Assembly: GCA_903944255.1 (NCBI GenBank)
Contig: CAJARE010000371.1
Span: 1 to 9,611, forward strand
Reading direction: 5' to 3'
DNA: 9,611 bases
Source: an uncultured beta proteobacterium
GTDB lineage: Bacteria; Pseudomonadota; Gammaproteobacteria; Burkholderiales; Burkholderiaceae
The notes beneath the pieces are model-generated. The model saw nothing but the letters and a program-made list of their open reading frames with translations. It was not told where the DNA came from and searched no databases. The number at the start of each line of letters is the position of its first letter. Position 1 is the stretch's first letter. This document shows, one piece after another, positions 1 through 6,225 of this stretch. Position numbers and translations under genes: made by a program.

Positions 1-218
1 AAAATTGTAGAGGCTGGAAGCTCAGGAATAAATCTAGGATCTAGGAGATGGCACCCAATTAAGATATTGGTGGCATTGGGGTCAGGATTATTAAAGCCAA
101 AACTAGCCTCATATCCAAGATCTTTTAGTGAAAAGTACAGTAGCTCACCCAGCTCTAAAAAAGCGTAAGAGTGTATATAGTTATCTGGCTGAACTATGCA
201 AATATTAAATCGAATCAT
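1..218 (-). CDS. Partial glycosyltransferase-like protein, N-terminus only
   Basis: The reverse strand is open from an ATG at 218-216 to the window edge, giving about 72 codons. The protein starts MIRFNICIVQPDNYIHSYAF and later has an IIG-type strand followed by CHLLDP. The alternating hydrophobic strands and the 'SLKDLGYEASFG' segment resemble the first Rossmann half of GT-B-like or surface-polysaccharide proteins, but no catalytic motif lies within the visible part. The ATG directly follows the TAA of the upstream NTF2-like gene, and an AAGG ribosome binding site sits inside the end of that gene. Translation is therefore probably coupled. The glycosyltransferase assignment is tentative; that the reading frame is a real gene is well supported by the precise junction and the sensible protein composition. 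Confidence 0.6.
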   Translation of the reverse strand, partial: MIRFNICIVQPDNYIHSYAFLELGELLYFSLKDLGYEASFGFNNPDPNATNILIGCHLLDPRFIPELPASTI

Positions 219-620
219 TTAGGCCTTATCGAGGCTCTTCTGGGCTATGAGGTCCGCATAGGCAATGCATAAGTACTGACCATCTACCATTTTCCAAATA
301 CTTAGGCGAGGCGAATAATCTGCTGACAACTCTTTACCATCTTGATGCTCAAGTGCAGCAAGCCAAAAGCTCACGACCAGATTATCTCCAGATTGAGTAA
401 CTTTAAAGTCTTTAAATTTAACTGGTCCAAGATTCATCGCCTTCATTAAAGTCATGGCGCTTTGGTGATCACAAGCCCCATTCATGCCAACGAATTGACA
501 GGCTGGATCTAGCATCTGCTCTAGCGCTATCCAATTTTTATCTTGTATATATTGAACTGAAAGGCGCTCTAATTTCTCGGCTAGACTTTCTAGCTCAATC
601 TGAGACATTGGCTGATTCAT
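219..620 (-). CDS. NTF2/SnoaL-like (DUF4440-type) small protein
   Basis: 133 residues with no signal peptide, so cytoplasmic. The order is an N-terminal helix (about 5-25), a short helix with WIALEQMLDP (about 30-40), then strands ending in SIWKMVDGQYLCIAYADL (about 107-124). This is the cone-shaped alpha+beta barrel pattern of the NTF2-like superfamily (SnoaL, DUF4440). Members include isomerases, dehydratases and many non-enzymatic ligand-binding proteins. I see no residue set that fixes a reaction, so the substrate is unknown. The start at 620-618 is preceded by GAGGGA at good spacing. A second Met at residue 5 is less well placed. The stop abuts the ATG of the partial gene downstream, which indicates one transcript. 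Confidence 0.75.
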   Translation of the reverse strand: MNQPMSQIELESLAEKLERLSVQYIQDKNWIALEQMLDPACQFVGMNGACDHQSAMTLMKAMNLGPVKFKDFKVTQSGDNLVVSFWLAALEHQDGKELSADYSPRLSIWKMVDGQYLCIAYADLIAQKSLDKA

Positions 621-647
621 ATGATTCCCTCAATATATTGGGATCAT
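621..647 (-). promoter_or_regulatory. Possible hairpin over the ribosome binding site of the NTF2-like gene
   Basis: Immediately upstream of the ATG at 620, the minus-strand transcript can pair ATGAT-CCC with GGG-(A)-ATCAT around a loop that contains most of the 10-bp palindrome CAATATATTG (631-640). The Shine-Dalgarno sequence GAGGGA lies in the 3' arm. If it forms, the structure would limit initiation. It has about eight base pairs and a one-base bulge, so chance is possible. Confidence 0.3.
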
Positions 648-689
648 CATACAAGACTCGATGCTAATGAAGTTAAGCAGCGGGATAAA

Positions 690-947
690 TTAAAACTTGA
701 GCAAAGTCCATTCGCTCAGATTAATCTTGCCATCCTTATCTTTATCCGCAGCATCAAAATTGAGAGTTGGGATGCCTGCTTGTTTCGCTTCTTCGCGAGA
801 AATATGACCGTCTTTATTTTTATCAATCACAACGAATGAACGGGCAGGTGGATTTGTTTTACTCATATCTGGCGGTGTAGATGACTGGGCCATCGATAAG
901 GATGGCGATAGAAAAATGACCGCCAATAAAACGCCTTGAATATTCAT
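690..947 (-). CDS. Small exported EF-hand calcium-binding protein
   Basis: 85 residues when started at the ATG at 947-945. This start is chosen because it gives a clean signal peptide (MNIQGVLLAVIFLSPSLSMA, likely cut after Ala20); a GGGGTAG purine stretch sits upstream. An in-frame ATG at 986 would bury the signal behind 13 extra residues. Two canonical EF-hand loops follow: DKNKDGHISREE at 42-53 and DKDKDGKINLSE at 68-79. Both have Asp/Asn at positions 1, 3 and 5, Gly at 6, Ile at 8 and Glu at 12, so both should bind calcium. The stretch between signal and first loop (21-37) is Pro/Ser/Thr-rich and likely flexible. The protein is probably periplasmic, as a calcium sensor or buffer; its partner is unknown. 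It lies 48 bp after the dehalogenase gene in the same direction. Confidence 0.85.
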   Translation of the reverse strand: MNIQGVLLAVIFLSPSLSMAQSSTPPDMSKTNPPARSFVVIDKNKDGHISREEAKQAGIPTLNFDAADKDKDGKINLSEWTLLKF

Positions 948-995
948 TGCTACCCCATTCTTATTTACGCAAGTATTGAATAGCATATTACTACC

Positions 996-1715
996 TTAAA
1001 TAATTTCTAGCACCTTGCTTAAGGAAGAACCTTCATAGTTCGGCCTATCTCCAATCTCTTCATATGGGTGTCCAAGACGATTCACCCAAAAGACATCAAA
1101 ACCAAACCACTTCGCTGCTAGGGCATCCCAAGCATTGCTTGAGACAAACAGAATTTCATTCTTACTTACAGAAAATTCTTTTATTAAAAGCTCATAGGCC
1201 TGTGGAGCTGTTTTAAATAAACGGACATCCTCAATGGTCACAACCTTATCTAAATAAGGCTTCAAACCGTTGCTTTGTACTACTGTTGCCAGCATATCTT
1301 TACTACCATTAGATAAAATGGCAGTGGAAAAGCCTCTTTCTTTAATGCTCTTGAGCACCGTTAAGCTGTCATCATAGGCCGTGAGTTTGGCGTACTGATC
1401 CATTAGGCGCTTTTCATTTTCCGCACTGAGCTCTAAACTCATTCGCTTACAAACATAATGTAGTGATCGTATCGTCAAGTCCCAAAATGGTAAATAGTAT
1501 TTACTGCCAGAAGGGCTGGGATCACTTAAAGTAACTAGGCGGGTATATTCAATCTGTCGATCGCGCCACATGAAAGTTAGCGCTTGCCCATGGCCTGGAA
1601 ATAATTCTTCTGCTAGTTGCGCCATGGAGTAAACATCAAATAATGTTCCATAAGCATCAAAGGCGATTAATTGATACTTACCAGATCCTGCGCTGGGATT
1701 GATTGTCTCCATCAT
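996..1715 (-). CDS. HAD-superfamily haloacid dehalogenase, type II
   Basis: 239 residues, the usual length for L-2-haloacid dehalogenases, cytoplasmic. These enzymes hydrolyse L-2-haloalkanoates to D-2-hydroxyalkanoates through an aspartyl ester. The known catalytic set of L-DEX can be matched: nucleophile Asp20 and Thr24 in FDAYGTLFDV; Arg51 in WRDRQIEYT; Ser135-Asn136-Gly137 in ILSNGS; Lys168 and Tyr174 in LFKTAPQAYELL; Ser192, Asn194 and Asp197 in FVSSNAWDA. The WDAxxAKWFGF and WVNRxGxPYEE stretches are also typical of this subfamily rather than of HAD phosphatases. The real substrate may be another 2-halo- or phospho-acid. The start has GGAG six bases before ATGATG; Met1 and Met2 are both possible. 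The gene begins 12 bp after the TPR gene stop, so the two are probably co-transcribed. Confidence 0.9.
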   Translation of the reverse strand: MMETINPSAGSGKYQLIAFDAYGTLFDVYSMAQLAEELFPGHGQALTFMWRDRQIEYTRLVTLSDPSPSGSKYYLPFWDLTIRSLHYVCKRMSLELSAENEKRLMDQYAKLTAYDDSLTVLKSIKERGFSTAILSNGSKDMLATVVQSNGLKPYLDKVVTIEDVRLFKTAPQAYELLIKEFSVSKNEILFVSSNAWDALAAKWFGFDVFWVNRLGHPYEEIGDRPNYEGSSLSKVLEII

Positions 1716-1727
1716 CTGGCTCCATCA

Positions 1728-2174
1728 CTACTTTTTAGACTTATATTTTTGTATGGCCCCTTTTAAATCAGAATACTCCTCGCAACCAAAAGTGCAGGCT
1801 TTATCTAATCTGGCTAATAGTGCCTCAGCCCCAGGCAAATCGTTATTCATTAACTTTAGCTCTCCGTAATACTCGAGAGCTCCGCGATGCGCTGGATTTA
1901 TTTTCAATGCCGCTAAATAATATTTTTCCGCCCCCATTAAGTCGGGTGGCTGTTTTTTGCGAAGACTGTAGCCCAATAAATTATTCCAATCGGCTGAACT
2001 TGTTTCATTGGCCTCCTGCAATTGCTTAATAGCTTGATCGTATTTTTGAGCCTTAATGCTTGTTCTTACATCAGTTAACCAAATTGAGCCTGGCTTAGCA
2101 GGCTCTGTATCTGCAGCTTGAGAAAGTCCAATCATCGAAAGGAGCAATAGAGCGATCGAGAGTATTTTTTTCAT
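1728..2174 (-). CDS. Exported tetratricopeptide-repeat protein
   Basis: 148 residues from the ATG at 2174-2172. The frame stays open to an ATG at 2276, but that longer form would run across an intrinsic terminator and the predicted promoter, and would hide the evident signal peptide MKKILSIALLLLSMIGLSQA (cut near Ala20/Ala21). The mature part holds about three helical-hairpin repeats: 33-55 (KAQKYDQAIKQLQEA), 61-94 (NLLGYSLRK...AEKYYLAALKINPAH) and 95-125 (GALEYYGELKLMNNDLPGAEALL). A Cys127-x3-Cys131 pair near the C-terminus could form a disulfide in the periplasm. TPR proteins usually act as binding scaffolds; the partner is not visible. It is the first gene of the left-hand run and has its own predicted promoter. 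Confidence 0.85.
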   Translation of the reverse strand: MKKILSIALLLLSMIGLSQAADTEPAKPGSIWLTDVRTSIKAQKYDQAIKQLQEANETSSADWNNLLGYSLRKKQPPDLMGAEKYYLAALKINPAHRGALEYYGELKLMNNDLPGAEALLARLDKACTFGCEEYSDLKGAIQKYKSKK

Positions 2175-2204
2175 TTGAGGGCCTATAAGTAAGAATATGT
2201 CTTT

Positions 2205-2232
2205 TATATACCGATTCTTTAATTTCTGCCAA
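2205..2232 (-). promoter_or_regulatory. Sigma70-like promoter of the TPR-dehalogenase run
   Basis: On the minus strand, TTGGCA (2232-2227) is followed after 16 bases by TATATA (2210-2205), about 30 bp upstream of the TPR start at 2174. An overlapping TATAAA (2208-2203) would give 18-base spacing. It lies just downstream of the terminator of the preceding gene, which fits a new transcription unit. Confidence 0.5.
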
Positions 2233-2240
2233 AGCCAGGG

Positions 2241-2269
2241 CAAAAGAAAAAACCACCCGAAGGTGGTCT
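2241..2269 (-). terminator. Intrinsic terminator of the FAH-family gene (UUCG loop)
   Basis: The minus-strand transcript folds as ACCACC-UUCG-GGUGGU (2267-2252), followed by an unbroken U run (2252-2247) and more U after one C. The loop is the very stable cUUCGg tetraloop. It lies about 60 bp past the stop at 2330. The same stem occurs again at 7221-7236. Confidence 0.85.
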
Positions 2270-2329
2270 TGCGCATACCTGATGTGCATATCCAAAAGCA
2301 TTAAAAAATGGTCCTGGGGCTCCTAATGA

Positions 2330-3022
2330 TTAAATAATGCGAACAATCAAATCTGGAAGTCCATCGACATGGCCTTTTAGAACGTCGCCTTTTTTAACCG
2401 CTGCTACGCCCGCTGGCGTACCAGAAAAAATCAGGTCGCCAGGCTCAAGTGCGAATAATGTTGATAAGTAGGCAATAGTATCTGGCACGTTCCAAATAAG
2501 TTGATTTAGATCACCCTCTTGACGTAACTCATCGTTGACAAAAAGTCGGACCGCACCCTTGCTTGGGTGGCCGCATTGACTAACTGGCATCAAGCTAGAA
2601 CAAGGGGCAGACTGATCAAATGCCTTGCCGGTATCCCAGGGGCGGCCCATTTTCTTTGCTTCACCCTGTAAATCTCGACGTGTCATATCTAAACCAACAC
2701 CATAACCCCAAACATGGTTAAGGGCCTGTTCAGAAGAAATATTTGAGCCGCCTTTGCCAATCGCCACAACCATTTCAATTTCGTGATGAACATCCTTAGA
2801 TAAGCTCGGATAGGCCATATCTTGACCGTCTGTCACGATCGCAGTTGCTGGCTTCATAAAAAAGAAGGGGGGCTCTCGGTCTGGATCATGCCCCATTTCG
2901 CGAGCATGATCTGCGTAATTTCGTCCAACACAAAAAATTCGATTTACTGCAAAACGGCGAGTTTCCCCTTCCACTGGAATGGAATTCACTTTAGGGGGAT
3001 CAATCACAAATTCGGTGCTCAT
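2330..3022 (-). CDS. Fumarylacetoacetate hydrolase (FAH) family protein
   Basis: 230 residues, cytoplasmic, single FAH domain. Family members hydrolyse or decarboxylate 2,4-dioxo acids such as fumarylpyruvate or acylpyruvates late in aromatic-compound breakdown, using a divalent metal. The metal ligands fit Glu81 and Glu83 in HHEIEMVVAIG and Asp112 in GYGVGLDMTRRDLQ. The family start motif CVGRNYADHAREMG is at 31-44, FMKPATAIV at 55-63, Lys133 in GKAFDQSAP, and GTPAGV at 201-206. The NYADHAREMG form and the short N-terminus are closest in memory to fumarylpyruvate hydrolase/YcgM-type enzymes. Ureidoglycolate lyase or acylpyruvase activity cannot be excluded. The start has GGAAAGGA upstream. 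It is divergent from the Bug protein gene, a common pairing in Burkholderiales that suggests organic-acid catabolism with uptake. Confidence 0.92.
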   Translation of the reverse strand: MSTEFVIDPPKVNSIPVEGETRRFAVNRIFCVGRNYADHAREMGHDPDREPPFFFMKPATAIVTDGQDMAYPSLSKDVHHEIEMVVAIGKGGSNISSEQALNHVWGYGVGLDMTRRDLQGEAKKMGRPWDTGKAFDQSAPCSSLMPVSQCGHPSKGAVRLFVNDELRQEGDLNQLIWNVPDTIAYLSTLFALEPGDLIFSGTPAGVAAVKKGDVLKGHVDGLPDLIVRII

Positions 3023-3105
3023 TACTGTCCTTTCCAGGTTAATTAGATAATCTCTATTGGGGTTCTAGTTTGAATAAAAGATATGGTCCCCATTACCAGA
3101 AAGCG

Positions 3106-3134
3106 ACTATACCAAATTGATGGTGGGTAGCCAA
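3106..3134 (-). promoter_or_regulatory. Sigma70-like promoter of the FAH-family gene
   Basis: On the minus strand, TTGGCT (3134-3129), then 17 bases, then TATAGT (3111-3106). Spacing is optimal and both boxes are close to consensus. The predicted start of transcription near 3099 gives a leader of roughly 75 bases before the ATG at 3022. Confidence 0.55.
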
Positions 3135-3144
3135 AGATTATGCT
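3117..3144 (+). promoter_or_regulatory. Candidate promoter of the Bug/TctC gene
   Basis: TTGATG (3117-3122), 16 bases, TATGCT (3139-3144), about 50 bp before the ATG at 3194. The -10 box is moderate. It overlaps the promoter predicted for the divergent FAH-family gene, so the two could compete for RNA polymerase. Confidence 0.4.
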
Positions 3145-3193
3145 ATTTTAGACAGGCGACTTTTCCCAAAATAACAATTAGGAGACTAATGCA

Positions 3194-4180
3194 ATGAAGC
3201 GCAAATTATCTAATCTCATAGGCCTTTTTTTGACGGCGGGTATCTTGGTAGGCTCACCCCTGCTAGTCCATGCCCAGTCCGATTACCCCAATAAGCCCAT
3301 ACGTCTTATTGTTGGCTTCCCTGCTGGAGGCTCAACTGACATTGTGGGCCGCGTCGTGGCACAAAAATTGGGGGAGCGTTTAGGCCAAACTATTATTGTC
3401 GAAAATAAAGGTGGCGCTGGTGGCACCATTGGTACCGATGCTGCTGCTAAGGCTGCTCCCGATGGCTACACTCTCACGCTGGGAACAACCAGCACAATGG
3501 CAGTGGCTCCAGGCGCCTACTCTAGGCTTGGCTATGATCCCATTAAGAGCTTTGCCCCAATCTCCCTCGTGGCTGTGACTCCCTACTTGTTAGTAGTTAA
3601 CCCACAAGTTCCCGCTAACTCCTTGACTGAATTGGTGGCATTAGCAAAAAGTCAACCGGGTAAGTTAAATTTTGCGTCAGCGGGTAATGGCTCTACAACC
3701 CAGCTTGCAATGGAAATGCTCAACGATGTTACTGGCATGAAGATGACTCACATCCCATACAAAGGCAATGCTGACGCAGACTTAGCTATCGTCTCTAATC
3801 AAGTGCAAGTTCTCTTTGGGTCCATGCCAGCCCTACTACAACATGCTAAAGCCAATAAACTCCGTGCGCTTGCCGTAGGGAGCCCTAAGCGCTCACCAGC
3901 GCTACCAGAGATCCCTACTGTTGCAGAGCTAGGTTACCCTGGATTTGAAGCGGCCTTATGGCTGGGAGTATTAGCGCCAACTGGAACACCTAAGCCCATT
4001 ATTGATAGGCTGAATAAAGAACTTGTCGCTATTGCGGCAACGCCTGATTTCAAAGCAGCGATGGATAAAAATGGCGCAGATGCTACCAGTAATACGCCCG
4101 AACAATTTGCAAGCTTAATTCAAAATGAAGTGGGCAAATACGGCAGCATCATTAAAAAGCTAGGTATCAAGCTCGACTAG
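3194..4180 (+). CDS. Bug/TctC-family tripartite tricarboxylate transporter substrate-binding protein
   Basis: 328 residues, the standard length for the family. A signal peptide spans 1-27 (MKRK, hydrophobic core, VHA|QS), so the protein is periplasmic. The start has AGGAG nine bases upstream. Family motifs are in order: YPNKPIRLIVGFPAGGSTD (31-49), where the backbone of the GFPAGG loop holds a carboxylate; VENKGGAGGTIG (69-80); the LNFASAGNGSTTQLAMEM segment; THIPYKGNADA; and LPEIPTVAELGYPGFEA in the second lobe. Bug proteins bind di- and tricarboxylates, aromatic acids or similar small acids and feed TctAB permeases, or act as sensors. No TctA or TctB gene is in the window, so it is an orphan, as is usual for the many Bug paralogues of Burkholderiales. 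The ligand cannot be named; the FAH-family neighbour hints at an organic or aromatic acid. Confidence 0.95.
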   Translation: MKRKLSNLIGLFLTAGILVGSPLLVHAQSDYPNKPIRLIVGFPAGGSTDIVGRVVAQKLGERLGQTIIVENKGGAGGTIGTDAAAKAAPDGYTLTLGTTSTMAVAPGAYSRLGYDPIKSFAPISLVAVTPYLLVVNPQVPANSLTELVALAKSQPGKLNFASAGNGSTTQLAMEMLNDVTGMKMTHIPYKGNADADLAIVSNQVQVLFGSMPALLQHAKANKLRALAVGSPKRSPALPEIPTVAELGYPGFEAALWLGVLAPTGTPKPIIDRLNKELVAIAATPDFKAAMDKNGADATSNTPEQFASLIQNEVGKYGSIIKKLGIKLD

Positions 4181-4197
4181 TAGCAAGGTAAATGAAT

Positions 4198-4231
4198 CCG
4201 ATGCACATTCTTCAAACACTATGTGCATCGG
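4198..4231. terminator. Perfect 11-bp inverted repeat between convergent genes, possible bidirectional terminator
   Basis: CCGATGCACAT (4198-4208) is followed by a 12-base spacer and its exact complement ATGTGCATCGG (4221-4231). It lies between the stop of the Bug gene (4180) and the stop of the cupredoxin gene (4253), which converge. Neither side has a long T run, so it may be a weak or Rho-assisted terminator, or a protein-binding palindrome. Confidence 0.5.
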
Positions 4232-4252
4232 CATAAGCGCCTTTAAATAAAT

Positions 4253-5101
4253 CTAGTGCTTCTGTGCCACTACATTAATGACGCCTTTCATTCCAGCCTC
4301 GTAGTGACCAGGCTCAAAACATGCCATGGCATATTGCCCAGGCTTTTTAAAGGTCCAAACCAATTCTGCTTGTTGTCCCGGTTTTGCTGAGATTTCATTT
4401 GCATGATGATGTCCTTTAGCCCCAGGACTTGCCATCTCTTTAGCGTGAGCAATGATTTCTTTTTCTGTGCCAATCACTAGCTCATGATCAACCTTGCCCT
4501 TATTAACTAAAATGATACGGATCGGCTCTCCCGCCTGCGCCTCCCATGTTGCTGGAGAAAAACGCATCGTGTCATCAACCTCTATACGAAGCTCTTTTAT
4601 TGATGGAGCCATTACTTTTGCTGGCGTTCCATGATCATGACTATGGCCATCACCACCATGCTCATTAAAGTAAGAGAGGGAATATAAAGATGCGGCAATA
4701 ACAAGAGCTAGACTAATGGCGCCATAAATCAAGACACTCTTTACTTTTACTTTGCCCTTGCCTTCCATTAAATACATCGCCAACAAAGACATAGCAAACC
4801 CAACAGGAACTACCCAGGAACTTCTACCGGGCGAATCTGGAAAATGTTGGAGTCCTCCAGTAAAGAAACCCAAACCAATTGAGGCAACAATACCGATGGC
4901 CAATACATCAGTCCAACTATGATCTTTATCGGGATTAGCAATCTTTTCTAGTATGCCGCCAACGAGATAAATTACGACTCCAAATACAGCAGTCCAGATG
5001 GCTCGCTCCTCACTGAAAAATCCATGCGTAATAGCGCCAGCAGTAAAACTAATGCCCGTATATTTACAAAGAGAAGAGATGTGACTAAGTGGGAAGTTCA
5101 T
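4253..5101 (-). CDS. Polytopic membrane protein with C-terminal cupredoxin domain
   Basis: 282 residues with two parts. The N-terminal part has about five membrane segments (near 12-29, 34-52, 65-83, 96-112, 121-143), with no family I can name. Next comes a His-rich linker, HGGDGHSHDHG (148-158). Residues 165-280 form a cupredoxin domain with a complete type 1 copper site: His206 in VDHELVIG, then Cys261, His266 and Met271 in ACFEPGHYEAGMKG. That domain resembles the cupredoxin-like copper-binding proteins of COG4454 and should face the periplasm. A second His cluster (KGHHHANE, 230-236) lies in a loop before the Cys strand. It is the last gene of the redox operon, nine bases after the c5-like cytochrome gene. 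Likely roles are a membrane-tethered electron carrier or a copper-handling protein. The ribosome binding site is weak, so coupling is likely. Confidence 0.85.
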   Translation of the reverse strand: MNFPLSHISSLCKYTGISFTAGAITHGFFSEERAIWTAVFGVVIYLVGGILEKIANPDKDHSWTDVLAIGIVASIGLGFFTGGLQHFPDSPGRSSWVVPVGFAMSLLAMYLMEGKGKVKVKSVLIYGAISLALVIAASLYSLSYFNEHGGDGHSHDHGTPAKVMAPSIKELRIEVDDTMRFSPATWEAQAGEPIRIILVNKGKVDHELVIGTEKEIIAHAKEMASPGAKGHHHANEISAKPGQQAELVWTFKKPGQYAMACFEPGHYEAGMKGVINVVAQKH

Positions 5102-5110
5102 CTTTTAATC

Positions 5111-5548
5111 TTAAATGATATTGCTCAGCTGAACCGTTAAGGCAGCTAATACCCCTACTTTCTGAGTCTTTTTACGATTGGCAATTTCTTTATTGATTTG
5201 CTCAAGCATCGACTTGTCTGGAGAGTTCCAATGACCCCCCGATTGATTCACCATGTAATTTAAGGCTTCAGCAAATTGCTCAACTGACAGCCCTTCCTTG
5301 CCACCTTTTGGTGGCATTGCCCTTACGCCAACATAACCATGGGCCGTAATAATTACCTGACCTTCGCTGATTAATTTTTTCCAGGCATTTTGATCGCCTA
5401 GTTTTGGGGCATTTGCAACCCCTGAGGTATGACAAACAGCGCAGACCTCTTTGTAGATCTGTGCTCCATTAATATTCTTGTCATTAGCGAAAGCTGATGT
5501 TGAAAAAGCCACAGTCAAGATGAAATAAATGACAAATTGAATCTTCAT
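5111..5548 (-). CDS. Cytochrome c5-like monoheme cytochrome c
   Basis: 145 residues from the ATG at 5548-5546, chosen because it begins the signal peptide (MKIQFVIYFILTVAFSTSAFA, cut after Ala21). An in-frame ATG at 5635 would overlap the cytochrome b gene and displace the signal. The heme site is CAVCH (36-40) and the distal ligand is Met78 in RAMPPKGG, the cytochrome c5/class I pattern, with GAQIYKEVCAVCH and the SVEQFAEALNYM helix. Past the heme fold (about residue 102) there is an extra tail of some 40 residues that is basic (NRKKTQK) and ends in a hydrophobic stretch VGVLAALTVQLSNII. Periplasmic electron carrier, possibly held at the membrane by the tail. It lies 29 bp after cytochrome b561 and nine bases before the cupredoxin gene. 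Confidence 0.9.
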   Translation of the reverse strand: MKIQFVIYFILTVAFSTSAFANDKNINGAQIYKEVCAVCHTSGVANAPKLGDQNAWKKLISEGQVIITAHGYVGVRAMPPKGGKEGLSVEQFAEALNYMVNQSGGHWNSPDKSMLEQINKEIANRKKTQKVGVLAALTVQLSNII

Positions 5549-5577
5549 AGGGCTTGAGTTCCAAAAATTGATGGCGG

Positions 5578-6225
5578 TTATTGTGTTAACGCGGGTAAAG
5601 AACCACCAACTATTAGATAAAAAGAGTATACCCACGCTATAGCTAGCAGTGCGCCAAGCAAATACATTGGATATCGAATTGCTTGATCAGAAGTACCCTC
5701 TTTTTTGCCGCTAAGCATAGACTTTACTAAATTTTCTTTTTGTAAAAAACTCATGATGATTGCAGCGGCCACATGAATTACAACAACAACCAATGTAATG
5801 TTGGCAATGGTTTCGTGAGCCTCGCTCATTACATCGCCAAGAAATTCTTTGATGCTCCAATAGCCGGTTAAGCCAATCAGCAAGATCAAGATCATTAATG
5901 AAATCATCACCAAGGCGCCAGCCGGGTTATGTCCAAGGCCAGAATGCTCGCTGCCAGTCATGAGCGATTTAATATGGTGGATAGTTTCTGCTGGGCCTTT
6001 AATAAATTGGCTAAATCGAGCATACCTAGTACCAACTATTCCCCAAATGATTCTAAATAGAACAAGAATGCAAGCTGAGTATCCAAAGGCATAGTGAATC
6101 ATTTGCTGTGCTTCGCTCTCTGAAGTCAGCCAAGCTCCCGCAAAAGAAATCGCCAATAGCCAATGAAAAATTCTAATGGGCATATCCCAAACTAAAACGG
6201 ATTGCTTTTGATTTGAAGCATTCAT
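5578..6225 (-). CDS. Cytochrome b561 family, membrane diheme b-type cytochrome
   Basis: 215 residues, inner membrane. It opens with the typical VWDMPIRIFHWLLAISF motif. Four ligand histidines for two b hemes are present: His21 (first helix), His44 (second helix), His137 in SEAHETIANI, and His151 in VVVIHVAAAI. The spacing matches bacterial cytochrome b561 and the Ni-hydrogenase cytochrome b group. The helices are near 17-34, 43-63, 101-122 and 137-160, with a fifth near 186-207. The family oxidises quinol or moves electrons across the membrane. The start overlaps the stop of the DHC gene as ATGA, implying translational coupling and matched expression. A b-type cytochrome beside SHP and DHC is known in other bacteria, where it is thought to supply electrons to DHC. 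Confidence 0.93.
   Translation of the reverse strand: MNASNQKQSVLVWDMPIRIFHWLLAISFAGAWLTSESEAQQMIHYAFGYSACILVLFRIIWGIVGTRYARFSQFIKGPAETIHHIKSLMTGSEHSGLGHNPAGALVMISLMILILLIGLTGYWSIKEFLGDVMSEAHETIANITLVVVVIHVAAAIIMSFLQKENLVKSMLSGKKEGTSDQAIRYPMYLLGALLAIAWVYSFYLIVGGSLPALTQ

Noticed and set aside
621..839. Plus-strand open frame of 72 codons
   Set aside because: It lies opposite the EF-hand gene, has no ribosome binding site or recognisable protein pattern, and begins exactly at the antisense of another gene's start region.
2175..2276. N-terminal extension of the TPR protein by 34 residues
   Set aside because: It would run through a strong intrinsic terminator and the predicted promoter, and would place a clear signal peptide inside the protein.
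5549..5635. N-terminal extension of the c5-like cytochrome by 29 residues
   Set aside because: It overlaps the end of the cytochrome b gene and displaces a clean signal peptide; the shorter start fits an exported heme protein.
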